Assembly: GCF_003073045.1 (NCBI RefSeq)
Contig: NC_037590.1
Coordinates: 19,805,708-19,869,707, forward strand
Length of the DNA stretch: 64,000 nt
Reading direction: 5' to 3'
From: Pomacea canaliculata
Taxonomy: Eukaryota > Mollusca > Gastropoda > Architaenioglossa > Ampullariidae
The position numbers and the translations under genes are program-made. Below the pieces are notes generated by a model, which had not been told where the DNA came from, did no database searches, and saw nothing but the letters and a program-made list of their open reading frames with translations. This document shows positions 48,326 to 62,300 of the stretch, in pieces. Within the stretch, counting starts at the first letter, position 1; every line of letters starts with the position of its first letter.

Positions 48326-49872
48326 ATTTAAGACAAACTATAGTGACTTGTCAAATGTGCATATTGCATCTTAGAATATCTCAGGATTTTTTTTTCATAC
48401 AACATACTAAAACTGCCAGACCAAGATCTACGTTTTCGAAAAAGGCTTGTGGCTAATAATATCAGGAAGTTAATCTAAACCCAGAAATTGTCTATGCCCC
48501 AAGGACCATAAATGCTACTTTCAGGATTCATACTAATGGGGAGATTAAAGGTCGGTCTTAACTGAACAAAAATACATTATTGATCAACTTTGCCAAAATT
48601 GTGTGTCAAGGTCACAGGAAACCATTGGTTTTGGGACATAAAAACTGTGCTCAACATGCCGAGCTAGGTCTGGCCTTGTTTGCCCGTACAGTGGGACCTT
48701 AAGGTACTTTAGAGGTTTGATGCTGTCACCTTGGCTTAAGAATGTCGTTTTAAGGTTCACGAATGTCACTTGTGGATGTCAGCTAATGGAGAATGTGAAT
48801 AGTAATGTGAACACAAACTGCTGGCTGGTAAGCAAGTCACAGTATGTTTCTCAAGCGTGCACACACAACCACATACTCTTGCTACCTCACTGCTGGACAT
48901 GTATGTATTCTTTCATACAACAACAAAAATTTATAATGTTTGCTTTCCTGTTCGGGCTTAACCATGGAAAACTAAAATTGAAAAATCTAACCCTGTTTGT
49001 CATCACTGAGGATGGGCAAACTCCTTAATAAAACCGTACTTTATCATTGGATACAAAAGAATTTACACTCGAGGAAGATGAAACCTCTTGGTATAACACT
49101 GCTGTTTTTGGAGAAAACACAAAGTATATTGCTCACATTCACCATGGTAGCGACTTTCATTTTTATCCAGCCTTCAGACAGTGGTATCGTTACTGCTATT
49201 AGGCACTTTTACAGTAAAGATGTGGTATTAAAGATGATATGATCACATAGTCTAATCATTCGATTATTCACATTAATCTTAAGACCATGTTTTCTTCCTA
49301 CCTCTACAATTTATCATACTTAAAAAGAGTGATAACAAGGTATTTTATATCTGAATTTGACAAGATTACAAAATAAAATAATTTGGCAATGTGCATAACA
49401 ACCAGGTTAAAACTGGAATAACAGATGTCAGTCCATAAGGAACACTCTGGCAGTTGTTTATTATATACTTGTATATGTGTACATTATGAAAAGTTAAGAG
49501 AATGAAGAGGAATGCAGTGAAGACAGCATCTTGCCAAAAAATGGAAGACAATTTGATCATGTTTTATATTTAAATGAATCAGCAAAGACTAAGACAACAG
49601 ATATATCCGTTGAGCACTGTCCTATCACAATGCTGTACACTGTACAGCTCTTTTTTTAGCCTGGCAGCTTCTGTTCTGTGTTCAGAGAAAAAAAAGGACT
49701 TAACAGTAGTGATGGGATTGACCAATGGCTGAAACAGCTGAAAAGGATTAAGTGTAAAGGTAAAGTGCTCACTGTTAAACTTATACTGTCAAATGCATAA
49801 GATGCATAAATTGCTTACCAATATAATTACTCAAATGTCTAATCTGCTGAACATAGCTGTAGATTAGAAGTG

Positions 49873-49878
49873 TTTATT
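49873..49878 (-). terminator. Candidate polyadenylation signal of the ABCA5-like gene
   Basis: TTTATT on the plus strand is AATAAA in the gene's sense, about 440 nt past the stop codon. Other AATAAA-like hexamers exist in this AT-rich stretch, so this is only a candidate. Confidence 0.3.
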
Positions 49879-50318
49879 TTACAAAATGCTGATTATTTTT
49901 GCCACAAATCAGATTTTCATTTGGCTAAAATTGTCAGTAGAAAAATGTAGTATGTAGGTGCATATCTTTTAACCATATATACAAGGGAAGCAGCACAAAA
50001 TATTTGAAAATATTTAATTTCATAACTCTGAGGGAGACAGGAAGTAAAATAATTTACTGTTCATTTAACATTTTAAACAATATTCAATTTGCAATAGAAA
50101 CATGGTACAAATTTTTTAAATTCAAATGCGCTGCAATTATAAGAAATTTGATAATCAACTGATGCAGAATCTGGATCACAGACAACAGTTCCAAAAGTGG
50201 TCAGTTTACAAGTATGAACCATTAAAATAATTATTCTCAATTAACAAAAGCTCACTTTATGTTCAAAAGCATCAAGGAACTCAATAATGTTGCAAACACG
50301 ATGTGAAGTTCTGTTTGT

Positions 50319-53300
50319 CTAATTATCTGTGGTATGGCTAGCTGTTGAGCCTTGCAAGTTTTCATCCCCAGGATCCTCTCCTTCCTTCAGCTGTCTCTTA
50401 GCAAAATCAAGAAACACTTGCTCCAGGGTGGACTGACTGAAACTGTATTCTTCCACTCCATGGCTCTTTTTACCTTTAAGAAGGAAAATCGCATAGTAAT
50501 TATTCCATCAAGGTTTTATGTGTGCCATTTAAGTGATCTCAAGAGTTAAAAAAAAGCAAAATCATTATGAATATAAATTTAAACAATAACATATATCACA
50601 CAGTAGTCATGAAGTAGTATAATACACTAACGTCCTGTTACAGAAATATGAACTGGTTTCACATAGTGTGCACTACATGTAGACACTAATAATTACACAA
50701 AACACAACTTAATGTTTCACAAATCTTAATAGTTAACAGAGCTACAAAAACTAGATTTTTGGCCAAGCCAAAAAAATGTGAATCCTAATGCTCCATTGTG
50801 GACCTGGTGCTGAATCTATTTTTGTTTCTAATGATTGAATAAAGGTCACTGCAAGATACTATCTCCCCAAATCTGGACAAATGCTCCCTTTCTGTTCTTG
50901 AAATACTATAACATTTTGCAAATCAAATACTGCTGCCATATGTAATCCAAGGCCTTGATTGACACAGATATGCCTAACTACTAAGTCTGTTGCCTGCTCA
51001 GGCAAAGTTAGTGGCCAGATGTGATGGGGTGCTGAGTCATTTTCCACCATCACCCATCTTTCGCCTTGTGATAATTAACTGAGTGGGGTGGAGTGGAATT
51101 GGTGTTTGACGCCGAGCCAGCAACTAAGGCTATATCACGGCAAGGCAGCCAGCCCTGTAAACAGATGCCACATGCAGAGAAAGAACAGCGTGCCCGAGAC
51201 GAGAGCTGAACCCAGGACGGCCAACCCTCACTGTATTGGTGACAGGCAATAACCTTTGCGCCACCAGACCGCCATGTGATAATTAACCGAGGCAGAGTGT
51301 GTGCACATAAGAGTGAATATCATTTAGCTTGTAAGGATGAGCAACAACTCCAGCATTCACTGACAGTAATTTTCTATTTAACAGTTATAAGTTGTATGCA
51401 GAAACTTTGGACGAATAATTTTGTGTCCGACTCTGGAAGTTCTGTGTAGTGAATCCCGAAGCCAGGGACATGACAAGAGTCACTGTTTGTGTTACTGTCC
51501 ATTTGTTGCTATGCAGTTTACAGCGAGTTGTCTTGCAGGGGATCATCATTATTGCTACCTCTACTATAATCTCTATTATCGCCACCATCACCACTGTTCA
51601 GTGGTTCTTGGATTCGTTTATTGAGGGGTCCATGCAAACACTCATCCAGCCATCCAGCCTTGTGTTGGTGGCCATAGACATTGTTTGATGTTTTATCATC
51701 AACATCGCCTTCAGCACTCGTCAAGGCAATGGTCCCTGCCACAACAACCTCGTGGGCCAGAGTGTTGTGGCAGATAAGTGATGGTGATTGTGACACTGTT
51801 TTGTTGAAAAAGGCAGAGGAGTGGACTGTGGGCATGGTTACACATGTTCATGCATGCCTACAAGCAACCACTTCAGCACTCCTCAGTAAAATATCTACAA
51901 CAGACATGGGCAAGGGGCGGCCCGCGGGCCGCATCCTTCCAGCCTCCTATCTCTGACCGGCCCGCCCGCTGGCCCGTCCGCCAGTATATATACTATATAT
52001 ACAGTATTGGGTAAAACTGAGTTAACTATATTAGTCCGGACCTCTAAAACCATCCCAATTTCTCATGCGGCCCCTTGGGAAAATTAATTGCCCACCCCTG
52101 ATCTACAAAGACTACCCTGCATGGGTGAAAAATGCCTAGACAACAGCATCTAGCACTCAGCTTTATCATTTTTCAGTTTTAAAGCAAAATGTTCATCCCA
52201 CTATAATCTTTAATAACAATGAATTGCCCAAATAAATCACTCACAGTTTTCAAAGGCTTCAAAAGCAGAAGACAAAACATGAACTTCCTCTTGTGGTATT
52301 CTATACTGTGCGTGCTCTCCAAAACTCTCTAGGCACACTGCACTGGGGAAAAGGGACTGCAAATGGCTTTGCAAAGTAAGCAGACGATCTTCAAGAGCAC
52401 TTGCTGCACTCTGACCAATGCCTAGCTTGACTTCCAACAAATAACCACTGCCGTATTTGCTCTTCAAATGCTGTGTTGGCCCAAGGCACCTAAGCATTTG
52501 AAACAAGTACTACAAAATTAATTTTGAAATATGTTACAATGCACATGGGTACTGCAATAAAATAGTACTGTGTCAACAGCCAATCACAGTTACAAATCAA
52601 CTACTTTAAATCTTTGAAGAATAAGCATAAGAAGAATGACAGGTTACTTCTAGTCAAATATTAAGCTCAAAGTTGCTAGCAGTTAACAGAACCATCATTA
52701 TCATAAGACCCAGCTTCTTTTCCGTGCAATAGCTTTCATAACTTTGCATACCACATGAATCACATGAATGAAAACATTTGCAATTACAAAATAAATGGTA
52801 ATATGGAGAACTAACTCTAGCTGGCCATTGACCATGATGCCCACGCGTGAACACAAAGCATCAGCCTCCTCCATGTAATGTGTAGTTAAGATGGCTCCCT
52901 GCTCATTCCCCTCAAAGGTGCTGCTGATGGTGTCCCTGTTTTTAGCAACACAAAGGAGACTTCTTAAGCTTCTTCAGTGAATGTAAGACGCGGCATGTTA
53001 GCACCAAAAGGCTTACAAGAAAATCCTAGACCTGAAAATTATTTCTGTTTTCTTTTCTCTCCTCACCATCATCCTGTTATTTTTTCCCAATAAACTACTT
53101 TGTCAACATAAAGACTCTTGTTCTAAAGTTCTAATGTCATCAAGAAAATATAACTAGCTTACCAAAGAAAGCGTTTAGATTTAGGATCCATCCCAGTGGA
53201 TGGTTCATCCAGCAAAACTATTTCTGGCCAACCTAGCATCGACATGGCATAGCTGAGCTGAGAAACAAAAAAAGAAAAGTTCACTTTTTACAGTGATCTC

Positions 53301-56300
53301 TAAGCCATTTCTCTGTATTACCGTGAGTGGTGTTCAGGCAACAATATTAGCAAGGTTTATAATTTATAAGCCAATGAAATTTCTGAAAGAATGTTTACTT
53401 CACATATTAAAAAAAAGTCTTCATCTTTTTGTGTGTAGTTCTGCATATACATCAAAGCACAAAATAAAATCTCATAAATACTAACTTTACGCTTTGTTCC
53501 ACCAGATAATTCTTTTGAATTCTTCTTACGGTGATCATCAGCCTTTAGGTTTTTAACAAAACTGCAAACAGAATAAAAACATGCAGAACTTTACATAATT
53601 TCATGGAATATGTAATGCTACTGTGAACAGAATATAAAGACAACAAGCAATTTAATAAGTTCAATCTTTTTGTCTGGGTTGTGACATTAATCCAGTAAAA
53701 TCTTGTTTCATGAGAACATGTGATATATATTCCAATAGACACTGTTTTGGAATGATAAAGAAAAAGAGAAATGTACTAGTCAACAACAAGTGGTATGTCT
53801 TTCTTGGCTATCCCTTTGATAGCAGCATAACACTCCAGATGCTCCTCTAGTCGGATGGTGTCCCACTGTGCATCATGCTGAGGACAGTAACCAAGTGCTT
53901 GGAAGGCCTCTGACAAATTAGAGTGGACATCATGGCCAGCCACCACTACCTGAAAGACAAACAAAAAAACAAAAACAAACGAATCATCCTATGGTGGTGA
54001 GGAAAGGGAAGGGTAAACCTAGATTTTGAGGACCAACCATCTTTTGCACATTATGTGAATAAACAAAGATACCTTTCCCTTGTCTGGATGAATTCTGCAA
54101 TCATCATATTGAGTACTGTTGTCTTCCCTGCGCCATTGGGTCCTAGCAAGCCAAAGACTTCTCCCTTGTTTATAGTAAAGGAAAGATTGCGAACAGCTAT
54201 CTTCATCTGCTCTTGCTTTGACTTCTTACATGGCATGCTCTCCTCTTGTTTTATAAACTCCTTCCTGATTTGTCGAACAAAGGCTGCACAGTTCTGAAGA
54301 GCAGAAATGAAAAGATGAGGGAAAACTAAGTATGCGAAAAAACTGTTAAGACCTAAGAACTGCCTGAAAAAAAAATCTGGAGAGATTTTATTTTTGTTAA
54401 CAGCCTCATACCCACATTTTCATATGTCCATGTTGATGCATATCCTCTTGGTGACATCATAAAACCAAGAACTATAATAAAAATAAAACCTCTTCATAGC
54501 CTTTTCGTGTAGCTACATACGTATCCTCTCAGATGTTATTTCCTGCCATGTTACGTGTGAGCTATGCTTACTGAACTTGCTGGGTTACTGACATGGACTC
54601 AGGAATGCATAGCTGGTCCTTGATACCTCTCTGAACTCACTATGATTTATATACCCATACATTACTTATTCTTTACTTATTTTCTGACACCAAACTTCTT
54701 CGAGTCCCTCTAACTAGGACAACAATGTTGAATAAACAGAGGCCATTCTCCTACCAGGCTTCATCAATTTGAAACAGATTACCCGTCAGCCTTCGACACT
54801 CTGATTCTCTTACCACCTTTAAATTTAAACTTGAGATGCACCTTTATCAGCACAGCAAGTTTATTGTGACCCTGAGCCCAATGCGTCTGTGTTTACTTCA
54901 TGTATGAGCATGTATTTCTGCTGTATAAGTATGTCTGTTATATGTGAATAAGGCTGCATGCTTGTTAGTGATTTAGTTTACTTCTGTATATCATTTGTGT
55001 AAACCACTTTGAGCAAATCGTTGGAAATGCACTAAATAAATGTTCATTATTATTAGCCATAAATATCCATAATACTGTTTGCTTCCACATTACTTCCATA
55101 CTCATAGTACTGTTAGCTAAAAGGAATAGTACAAATCATAACCACACCTCTCTTCCTTCCTCTGATTCATACAGTCTTTCCACCAGCTGTCTTTCATTTG
55201 CTACATCTTCATCCTCGTTCTCAATCTTGTCTGTGTTCTCAGGTGGTATAATCCTCATGCTTTGTGAGAAGCCAAAGGGAAGAGCTTCTTGCACTGTACC
55301 TCCATTCCTCCGAACATCCAGAATTCTCAGAAGTAAATACAGCAATGGGAACTCAAGGAGAGGCTGAAAGCAAAGTAATGCGCACAAGCAATAAAAAAGA
55401 AATAATGTAGGCACATCTTCTACCTGAAAAAGCGAATATGCATAAAACTGAATCAAATTACTGAGCAATCAATAGCTTTTGCTACAGATTGTGGAGAGTA
55501 TTAAAACCAACATTATCAATTTTATTTTATAAATATTATCTTGACTAAATAATTTTTTTCTCTAGCATCCAAATTTGGCTGCAAAGTGTAATGTTTTCAC
55601 CTACCAACAAAATGCAGAGAAGAATGTTGTTTTTGAAAGAAAAATATTCGCCAACTGTAGGAAGTCTCATTTCAGACAATGCTACACGGTGCACCTGCAA
55701 AGAGGGAAAGAACTTGATTTACTATTAAATAAACTATTAAAAATATTTTGTTAAATTTGCCCTGCTGATATCTAGTGCAGGTTTAGTAATATTTATTAAT
55801 GATAAGTAATATTAATTTGCATTACTAAACATACACCAAATATAATTCGTTTTACAAATCTTTTGAAAAACTTTTAACATCACAACTTGTTGATTCTGAT
55901 ACTTAGACGGATAAATACCAGATTTGGCCTGCGGTAGAGGCTGGCTAAAATGCCAGCTGATGGCCAATTGGTGGGTAGCATGGACAGGTTGCGCTGATTG
56001 GCGTGCAGGTTTGTTTCGGGTCCAGGGGGACGGAGGGGGCCTTGAGAGAAGGAAGAGGTGACACCTAGCCCCAATACCGCCCACAAGATGGACACAGTAG
56101 CACAGCCAGTGCTGCCATCCTGTACAGCTGACTACCTATGGCACATTACCCCTCCCAGAGGATATAAAAGGGAGGACAAGAAGTCAAGGGGAGAGAGAGA
56201 GAACTTTTTTGATTCCCAGGGGCAATTCAAGATAGTGCTCATACTAACAATAGTATATGCATATAAAAGAGATAATATAAATGTATATGTTGAAATAGTT

Positions 56301-59300
56301 CTGTCTCTCTCTTACACACACATTCCCAACAACAGCAGATTGAGGTTCTATGTTGACATCATGAGACTGTGAGAGTACATGCACATATTGGAGAGATATT
56401 AATCTGAAATGATGTCAGCAAATGGGAAACTTGATTGAGAACTGAAACTCTGACAAAATTCTGTCACTGTGCTTATATCGCTTGAATTATTCCTTTCACA
56501 ATGAAATATTATAATCCTCTGTTATATTTTAATTCAAGATACTCAGAAAAAATATCTAAGTCTACATTCCTTTAAAGATGATTTTGTTGTAAAATGTATT
56601 TGTTCTGCTTTTGATTCGTTAGATTTTACCAGGAAAAATCTAAAAAAATTAGGTTACTGTTACTTAATTATATCAAATAAATTATGATTTACAATTATGT
56701 AAACTACTACAATGCAGTAACTTGTTATGACCATGACCATTTGCTAATGAAGTTAACATTTAAATAGTGCTTGCAGCTATCATGATGATCACCTTGTCAA
56801 TGTAGTAAAATCCACCAAATATTGTGTACAGAGGATCAGTGAAAAGAAAGATGTAATGAAGAACTGTGGCTGTATTTTGTGTGCTCAGCATATCCAGAAG
56901 TGACACAATCATATAGGGAATCATGCCTGCCTGCACACAGTTCAATGAAACAGTAATTTACTTGTTGCATTTAGTAACATGCATTAAAATGATGAATTGT
57001 ACACATATTAGGTAATATTTTTGTCTTAATGTTTAAGCTTCTTAATCCCAGAATAAGTCTGCAATAATACTTTTAGAAGAGTTTAATCTGAACAAAGCAT
57101 TAAATGAAAGGCCAATAAAACCATGAGACAAAACCATGAGTAACATTATATTAGGCAAACTTTACAATCCACACATACTTCCTTACATCTCCAACACCAA
57201 GCATACTCATGCTAACTTTAACCTAGATTCTGACTCACTGTAAGAAATTCATTCACTTGTTTCTTGACTAAGACTGGTTGATGGGGAAGGCACATGGATA
57301 GATGTGGCAGCTATATAGCTAGGACTGCCACTCAGGCCTACCAGGCAATAGTAAGCAGGTCCAGCACACAATGACCAGTCGACTCTTTTATGTTCGTAAG
57401 CCAGTTCTTCCTCTGGTCACCACAGTGTCAACAATCCCTCACGGTATCTTGAAGTATGGTCTTTGACAAAGTTCTGTGTCCATCAATTGGCCAAACCAGA
57501 CTAGCTTACATTGTTTCACTATTACAAGTAGGAGTTCCTGGTGTCCTACAAGTGTGGAAACCATGCATACCCACAAACTCATTGGTTTTTCATTCTTTGT
57601 ATGAGATCCAGAGCAGCCTTCTCCGACACTTGTTCCTGAATTCCTGGATTCTCCTCTCTGTTTCTGTAAGAGGGGTCCACATTTCACATCTGTAAAGCAG
57701 GCTTAGTACTGTAAAGGACTTGTGCAGATTGTACTTCATAGAAAAGCAGATGTTATAGCTGCACTTGACCCTATCCAACCTAGTCTTTGCCACTGTTGCG
57801 ATCCTGATATGAATATCTGTCATAGAGCTTCCAGAATTTCAAAGGGTGGATCCAAAATAAGTGTGCTTATCTGTTTGAGCTGTATTCCATTAATATAGAC
57901 GTCTATGACTTTCTTATAGGTTGATCTCCATTTTCATACATTTGAACTGTCTGTCAGTCTATTGGTATGGTCCAGCAGTTTTATGTTAGTATTGACTATC
58001 AGATCAATGTCGTCTGCAAAGCACAGGTTGCAAATCAGCATTCCACTGATTGAAGTGTTATGGTCGTGGAGGGTTTCATCCATGATGTTTTAAGAAAAAA
58101 TAGTTAAGAGCACAGGGGATAGGGTGCACCCTTAATGAATGCCTACTCTTACATGAAAGAAAGCTTTCCGCTTGGTTATTCAGCAGCACTGTGCTGGCAT
58201 AGTTCTTATACAGTGCTTTGATGACTTGAATAAGACACTCTTTTGGATTTTTGTCTTACTTGCATCAAGACCTCTAACAAAGGACCAAAAACCTAAGTAA
58301 GGTTGACAGCATGATAGGACTCAAGAGTCAACAATCGAAAAACACAAGTCCTAAGGAACAACCTGACAAATAATAACACTATCACAATCAGTAGGAGTCC
58401 ACTAGTGGATGTAAAAGAATTTTTATACCTGGGCAGCGAGGTGACAGCTGATGGTGACTGTGAACAAGAGGTCAACACCTGGATCAGCAATGCCAACCAT
58501 GCTTTTGCAATGCTTAAGCCCATTTGGAGATCCACTGGCCTCAGCATCCACACAAAGATCAGGATCTTCAAAAGCAACATCCTTAGTGTTCTCCTATATG
58601 GGTCAAAGTGCTGGAAGACCACAGCCTCCATCAAGATAAAGCTAGAAGTGTTCCAAACCAAGTTTTCCAAACAAAAGATCTTCCGGCTCAACACCATCTC
58701 AATCGAAGAGCTGTGAGACAGGGCAGAGATGTACACCTTTTCAGAAGCAATCCAACTGCGGTGCTGGTGATGGCTAGGTCATGTGTGCCATATGCCTCCA
58801 GACTCTATCCCCAGAACAGCCCTGTGATGGACACTGCAAGGAAAGAGGAACAGAGGGAGGCCCAAAGAAACATGGAGGAGAACCATCGAGAAGGACCTTA
58901 AGAGAAGAGGTCCATTGTTCAAAACAGTCTACACAACAGCAGCAGACAGAACCAGATGGAGGTCCTTGTTGTTCCTTCATGCCAGATGGCACTCAGAGGA
59001 CTGATTAAGTGATTGATTGCTCTAGCTCATTGTGCCCCACTCTGTCAAAAAGCCTTTTTAAAGGTGATGAAGTTGTGATAGTGGTCCTGCTGATGTTGAA
59101 GATGCTTCTCTATCAGGAGCAGAAAATACCACAGTTGAGCATACCTTCAACTGTCACATCCTGATTGTTTAAAATGTACTTTCATCAAGGATATCGATGG
59201 CACTAATTGTAATGGAGCATGAGCTGAAGAACAGTCTGTAAAAGTGAAGAATAGAAATACACAAGTAAACAACACAACTTGCTCATGTTAATCTATTATT

Positions 59301-62300
59301 TGCATGTGTTATACTTACCATAGTAAAGATATTTGGTAAGACAGCCATACAGGTCTCAAACTTGTTGAAGAAGAATGAAAACACAAAAGCTAGCAGCAAA
59401 GCATTTGGGATGAAAACGATAAACAAAAATATCACACTCAGGATGGCACCTGCTGGTGTGAAAGATGGCAACTACAACGAAAAAAAGAAAAAATATGTCA
59501 GTGGGATTATTCAAGAAAAAAAGTTACAATACAATACTAATTAAAGATTAGCAAAAATATGCCTTGATTTGGTATGAATAGTCAGGTATGAAAATCCATT
59601 ACCCATTTTCAAGGAGCTATGTTTACCTCGTCTTTGTTTTAGTGCATGGGGAAGCTTATGGCCAAGAAGTTAAAGCACTAGCAAGTGAGGCTAAAGGTAC
59701 ATACACTAGCCAGTTCACTACTCATACAGTTAAATGTGTTTCCCATAGCTGACAGTTGTTAATTGAGTCCCTTAATTAACACTTAAAGGTTCAGAGCATT
59801 GGATAAGTAAAGTTAGCAATGAAGAGGAGACGCTGCATCCACAAAAAAAGTTAGCCCCACAGTATGTGTCATAATTAGTGCCTATGTAACCAACACGTCA
59901 GTCTCTGATGGCTATGTAGGGATGGGCTTGTCCTACAAGAAGAAAGATCAAAATAGCCACACAACTTTAGATTTTATTCCGATTCTCACTTGGTGGCTGG
60001 CCTGCCGCCTCTCCGCTCTCACTTCCAAAATCAAATTCTATCTTTCGTCGAACATTCCAGAAACATCCACCCCCTTTTCCCATGGTCTCGTCATGACCTT
60101 TCTCAGCCCAGTGGTCACCTCACCCTGCCCTGTCTGGTCATGGTCACCCCAGGTGGCTCAGGCAACTTCGTAGCTTTGGGTATAAAAATAAATCCAGTCG
60201 CCAATAGCTGCGGGTCGGAAGTTCAATGTTGGCTATTATGTACACAGCCAGAGTGAGAAAGGGCCAGTCCTGGGAGCTGTTTGACCCCTACCTCTACAAA
60301 ACAAAGCCATAACTTTGTACAGTACTAGAGTGCTACACCTAATTCTCTATTAACTTGATCTGTTCCTGTTCTCTAATTCTCTAATACAGTGCCCTTGATT
60401 TTGAAAATACAAGATTGCATGCCTACCACTATGAACCAGTTTATTTGAAAACTTTGTATTATTTTATTATTAAGGAGTACTTAAAAATGGTCAAAAATTG
60501 ATGTAATTGTACTCAAGTAACATTTTGTTTAAATAATATGTGTGTAAACCAATGAGGAAAATGACACAAGGGACCATGAGGTTTCCCAACGTTTCGAATA
60601 ACACATCTTGCATTTTTACATAAAAAATTTCACTGTGGTTACTGCGCTTATAAGACCTAAACCATTTTTGTCATCATTCTGCATCTGGAAAGAAATCCAA
60701 AATAAAGCAGCGAAGGCCAGAAAAACAGCATACAAATTTAAAAAGCAATAACTTCAGCAAATACAAAAGCATTTAATAAAATCGTGGTATTCCACGGAGA
60801 ATTGAATAAACGTTATAACTTTTAAATCTAAAAGTTATTCTCTCTCAAGGGGAAAAAAACATTCCTTATTTTTTAGTGATGTTGATCGTTGGCATTAGCA
60901 TACCACGCTAACCATCATTATTCATAATTAAATTAAATATATTTCCATTTCTGTGATTCCTTTGGGTTTTTTCTTTTTAATATATGTATTACCAACGTTT
61001 ATTCATTTTTCTTTAGTTTAGTATACAACAAGTTAACATTTGCAATATAGTTGCATTTGATCAGCAAGTTTTTGCAACACAACCCAAAACAAAGTAGCAG
61101 AGCAGTTCAGTAAGACTAAGAGCTATCAAAAAGGTTAGAAGATGACCTTCACCTTTTTTTATTTTTAATAAGCAAATTTTATTTTACACACTGTCTGGTT
61201 TACTACAAAAGAGGTAACGCAAAGTAACTCTACCTTTGTTGCTAATGCTATGATAAGGCAGGCGACAGCTGGAATCAGGTAAATGAGGAGACTGAAGATG
61301 AACACAGTGCCCCAGTACATGTTGAAGGTCACGCCTGACACACGTAATTGGCTTCTGATTTTGTTCTGAGGGTTACAAAATGCAAAGCAAATATAAATGT
61401 ATATATGTAAGAGACTGCACGATCAAAGTAATCCTCAACCATAAGTAATAATAGTTTGCAATGCATAATGCATCCAAGAAAAATGCTAGAAACTTAAAAA
61501 TGCTTCTTTCTGACATATATCCATTCAACTATAAGACTATAATACCTGACACATAACTACTTCTTAGAGTTTGGTTCACAAAAGAACAATTTAGGAATCT
61601 GCCAATAAAAGAAAAATAACAGAGTTTGTCAACTCTTGTGATCTGGCATTTTTTATCTGTAAAAAGGCTGTAAGCCATACTTAGCAATCTCCTCTAGCAG
61701 AATACTGATATGCTTTTTTTTTTCAAATCTTGTGAAATTTGGAACAGCTTCTTTCAAAAAGACAGCCACTTGTGCACTAACTGGTTATTTAACTTTGTGA
61801 GTAAAAAAACGTTAAAAATCTCCAAAAATAAAACAAAATATAAAATTCTCCTCAACTAAAGAGTAATCTTTAAGTCTGATTTCTCTCATTTACAGCTTAT
61901 TTTAAGCCCAGCCAAGACCATTTAAATACCCACTTGAGTTTCGTACACAATGGTGACAGCAAAGCCTGGGGCAACCAGAACAAAAGCTAAACCAATCATC
62001 AAAGCTGACGAAAAGCTGCTTCCATCCCATTTTAACTTATTGCCACATGGCCATGGAAAACTATAGGTTATAATCTGCTTCTTTGGGTCCCTCATCTTAA
62101 GGATGGCTGATGACACAGAGTTTATGACTGCAGGCAGAGAATGGATGGCAGTGTCATTGTAGAGTGCTGTGTAACTTAAGATGCTGTCAGTCTGGTAGAT
62201 AAAAACGAAAACAGAAAGTGCACCAGGCATGTAATAACTCACAAAACTTACAACTACCAAAATCCTGAAATCTAAAACATTGTACATCAAATGCATAACA

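Larger units (their letters stand above)
42867..50318. other. Gene-free region between convergent PITPNC1 and ABCA5-like genes
   Basis: This 7.45-kb stretch contains the 3' UTRs of both genes, an L2-like fragment (43510-43830), a 51-bp tandem duplication (44041), a possible SINE (45710-45880) and a hAT-like MITE (48154). AATAAA at 44240-44245 (+) and TTTATT at 49873-49878 (AATAAA on -, 441-446 nt beyond the ABCA stop) are candidate polyadenylation signals. No coding exon of a known family was seen. Confidence 0.55.
51030..52140 (+). repeat. Unnamed interspersed repeat, copy B, with two nested insertions
   Basis: Collinear with 21925-22860 (copy A), for example acatgacaagagtcactg against acacgacaagagtcactg. 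It is interrupted by a SINE at 51080-51274 and a hAT-like MITE at 51901-52100. Removing both with one target copy each leaves about 0.7 kb. No protein motif or family could be assigned. Confidence 0.65.
50474..52244 (-). other. Last intron of the ABCA5-like gene
   Basis: This 1.77-kb intron is largely filled by an interspersed repeat (51030-52140) that itself contains a SINE and a MITE. No coding exon was seen. Confidence 0.65.

Noticed and set aside
58293-58736. 147-codon minus-strand open frame
   Set aside because: It is the reverse shadow of the plus-strand LINE reverse-transcriptase fragment.
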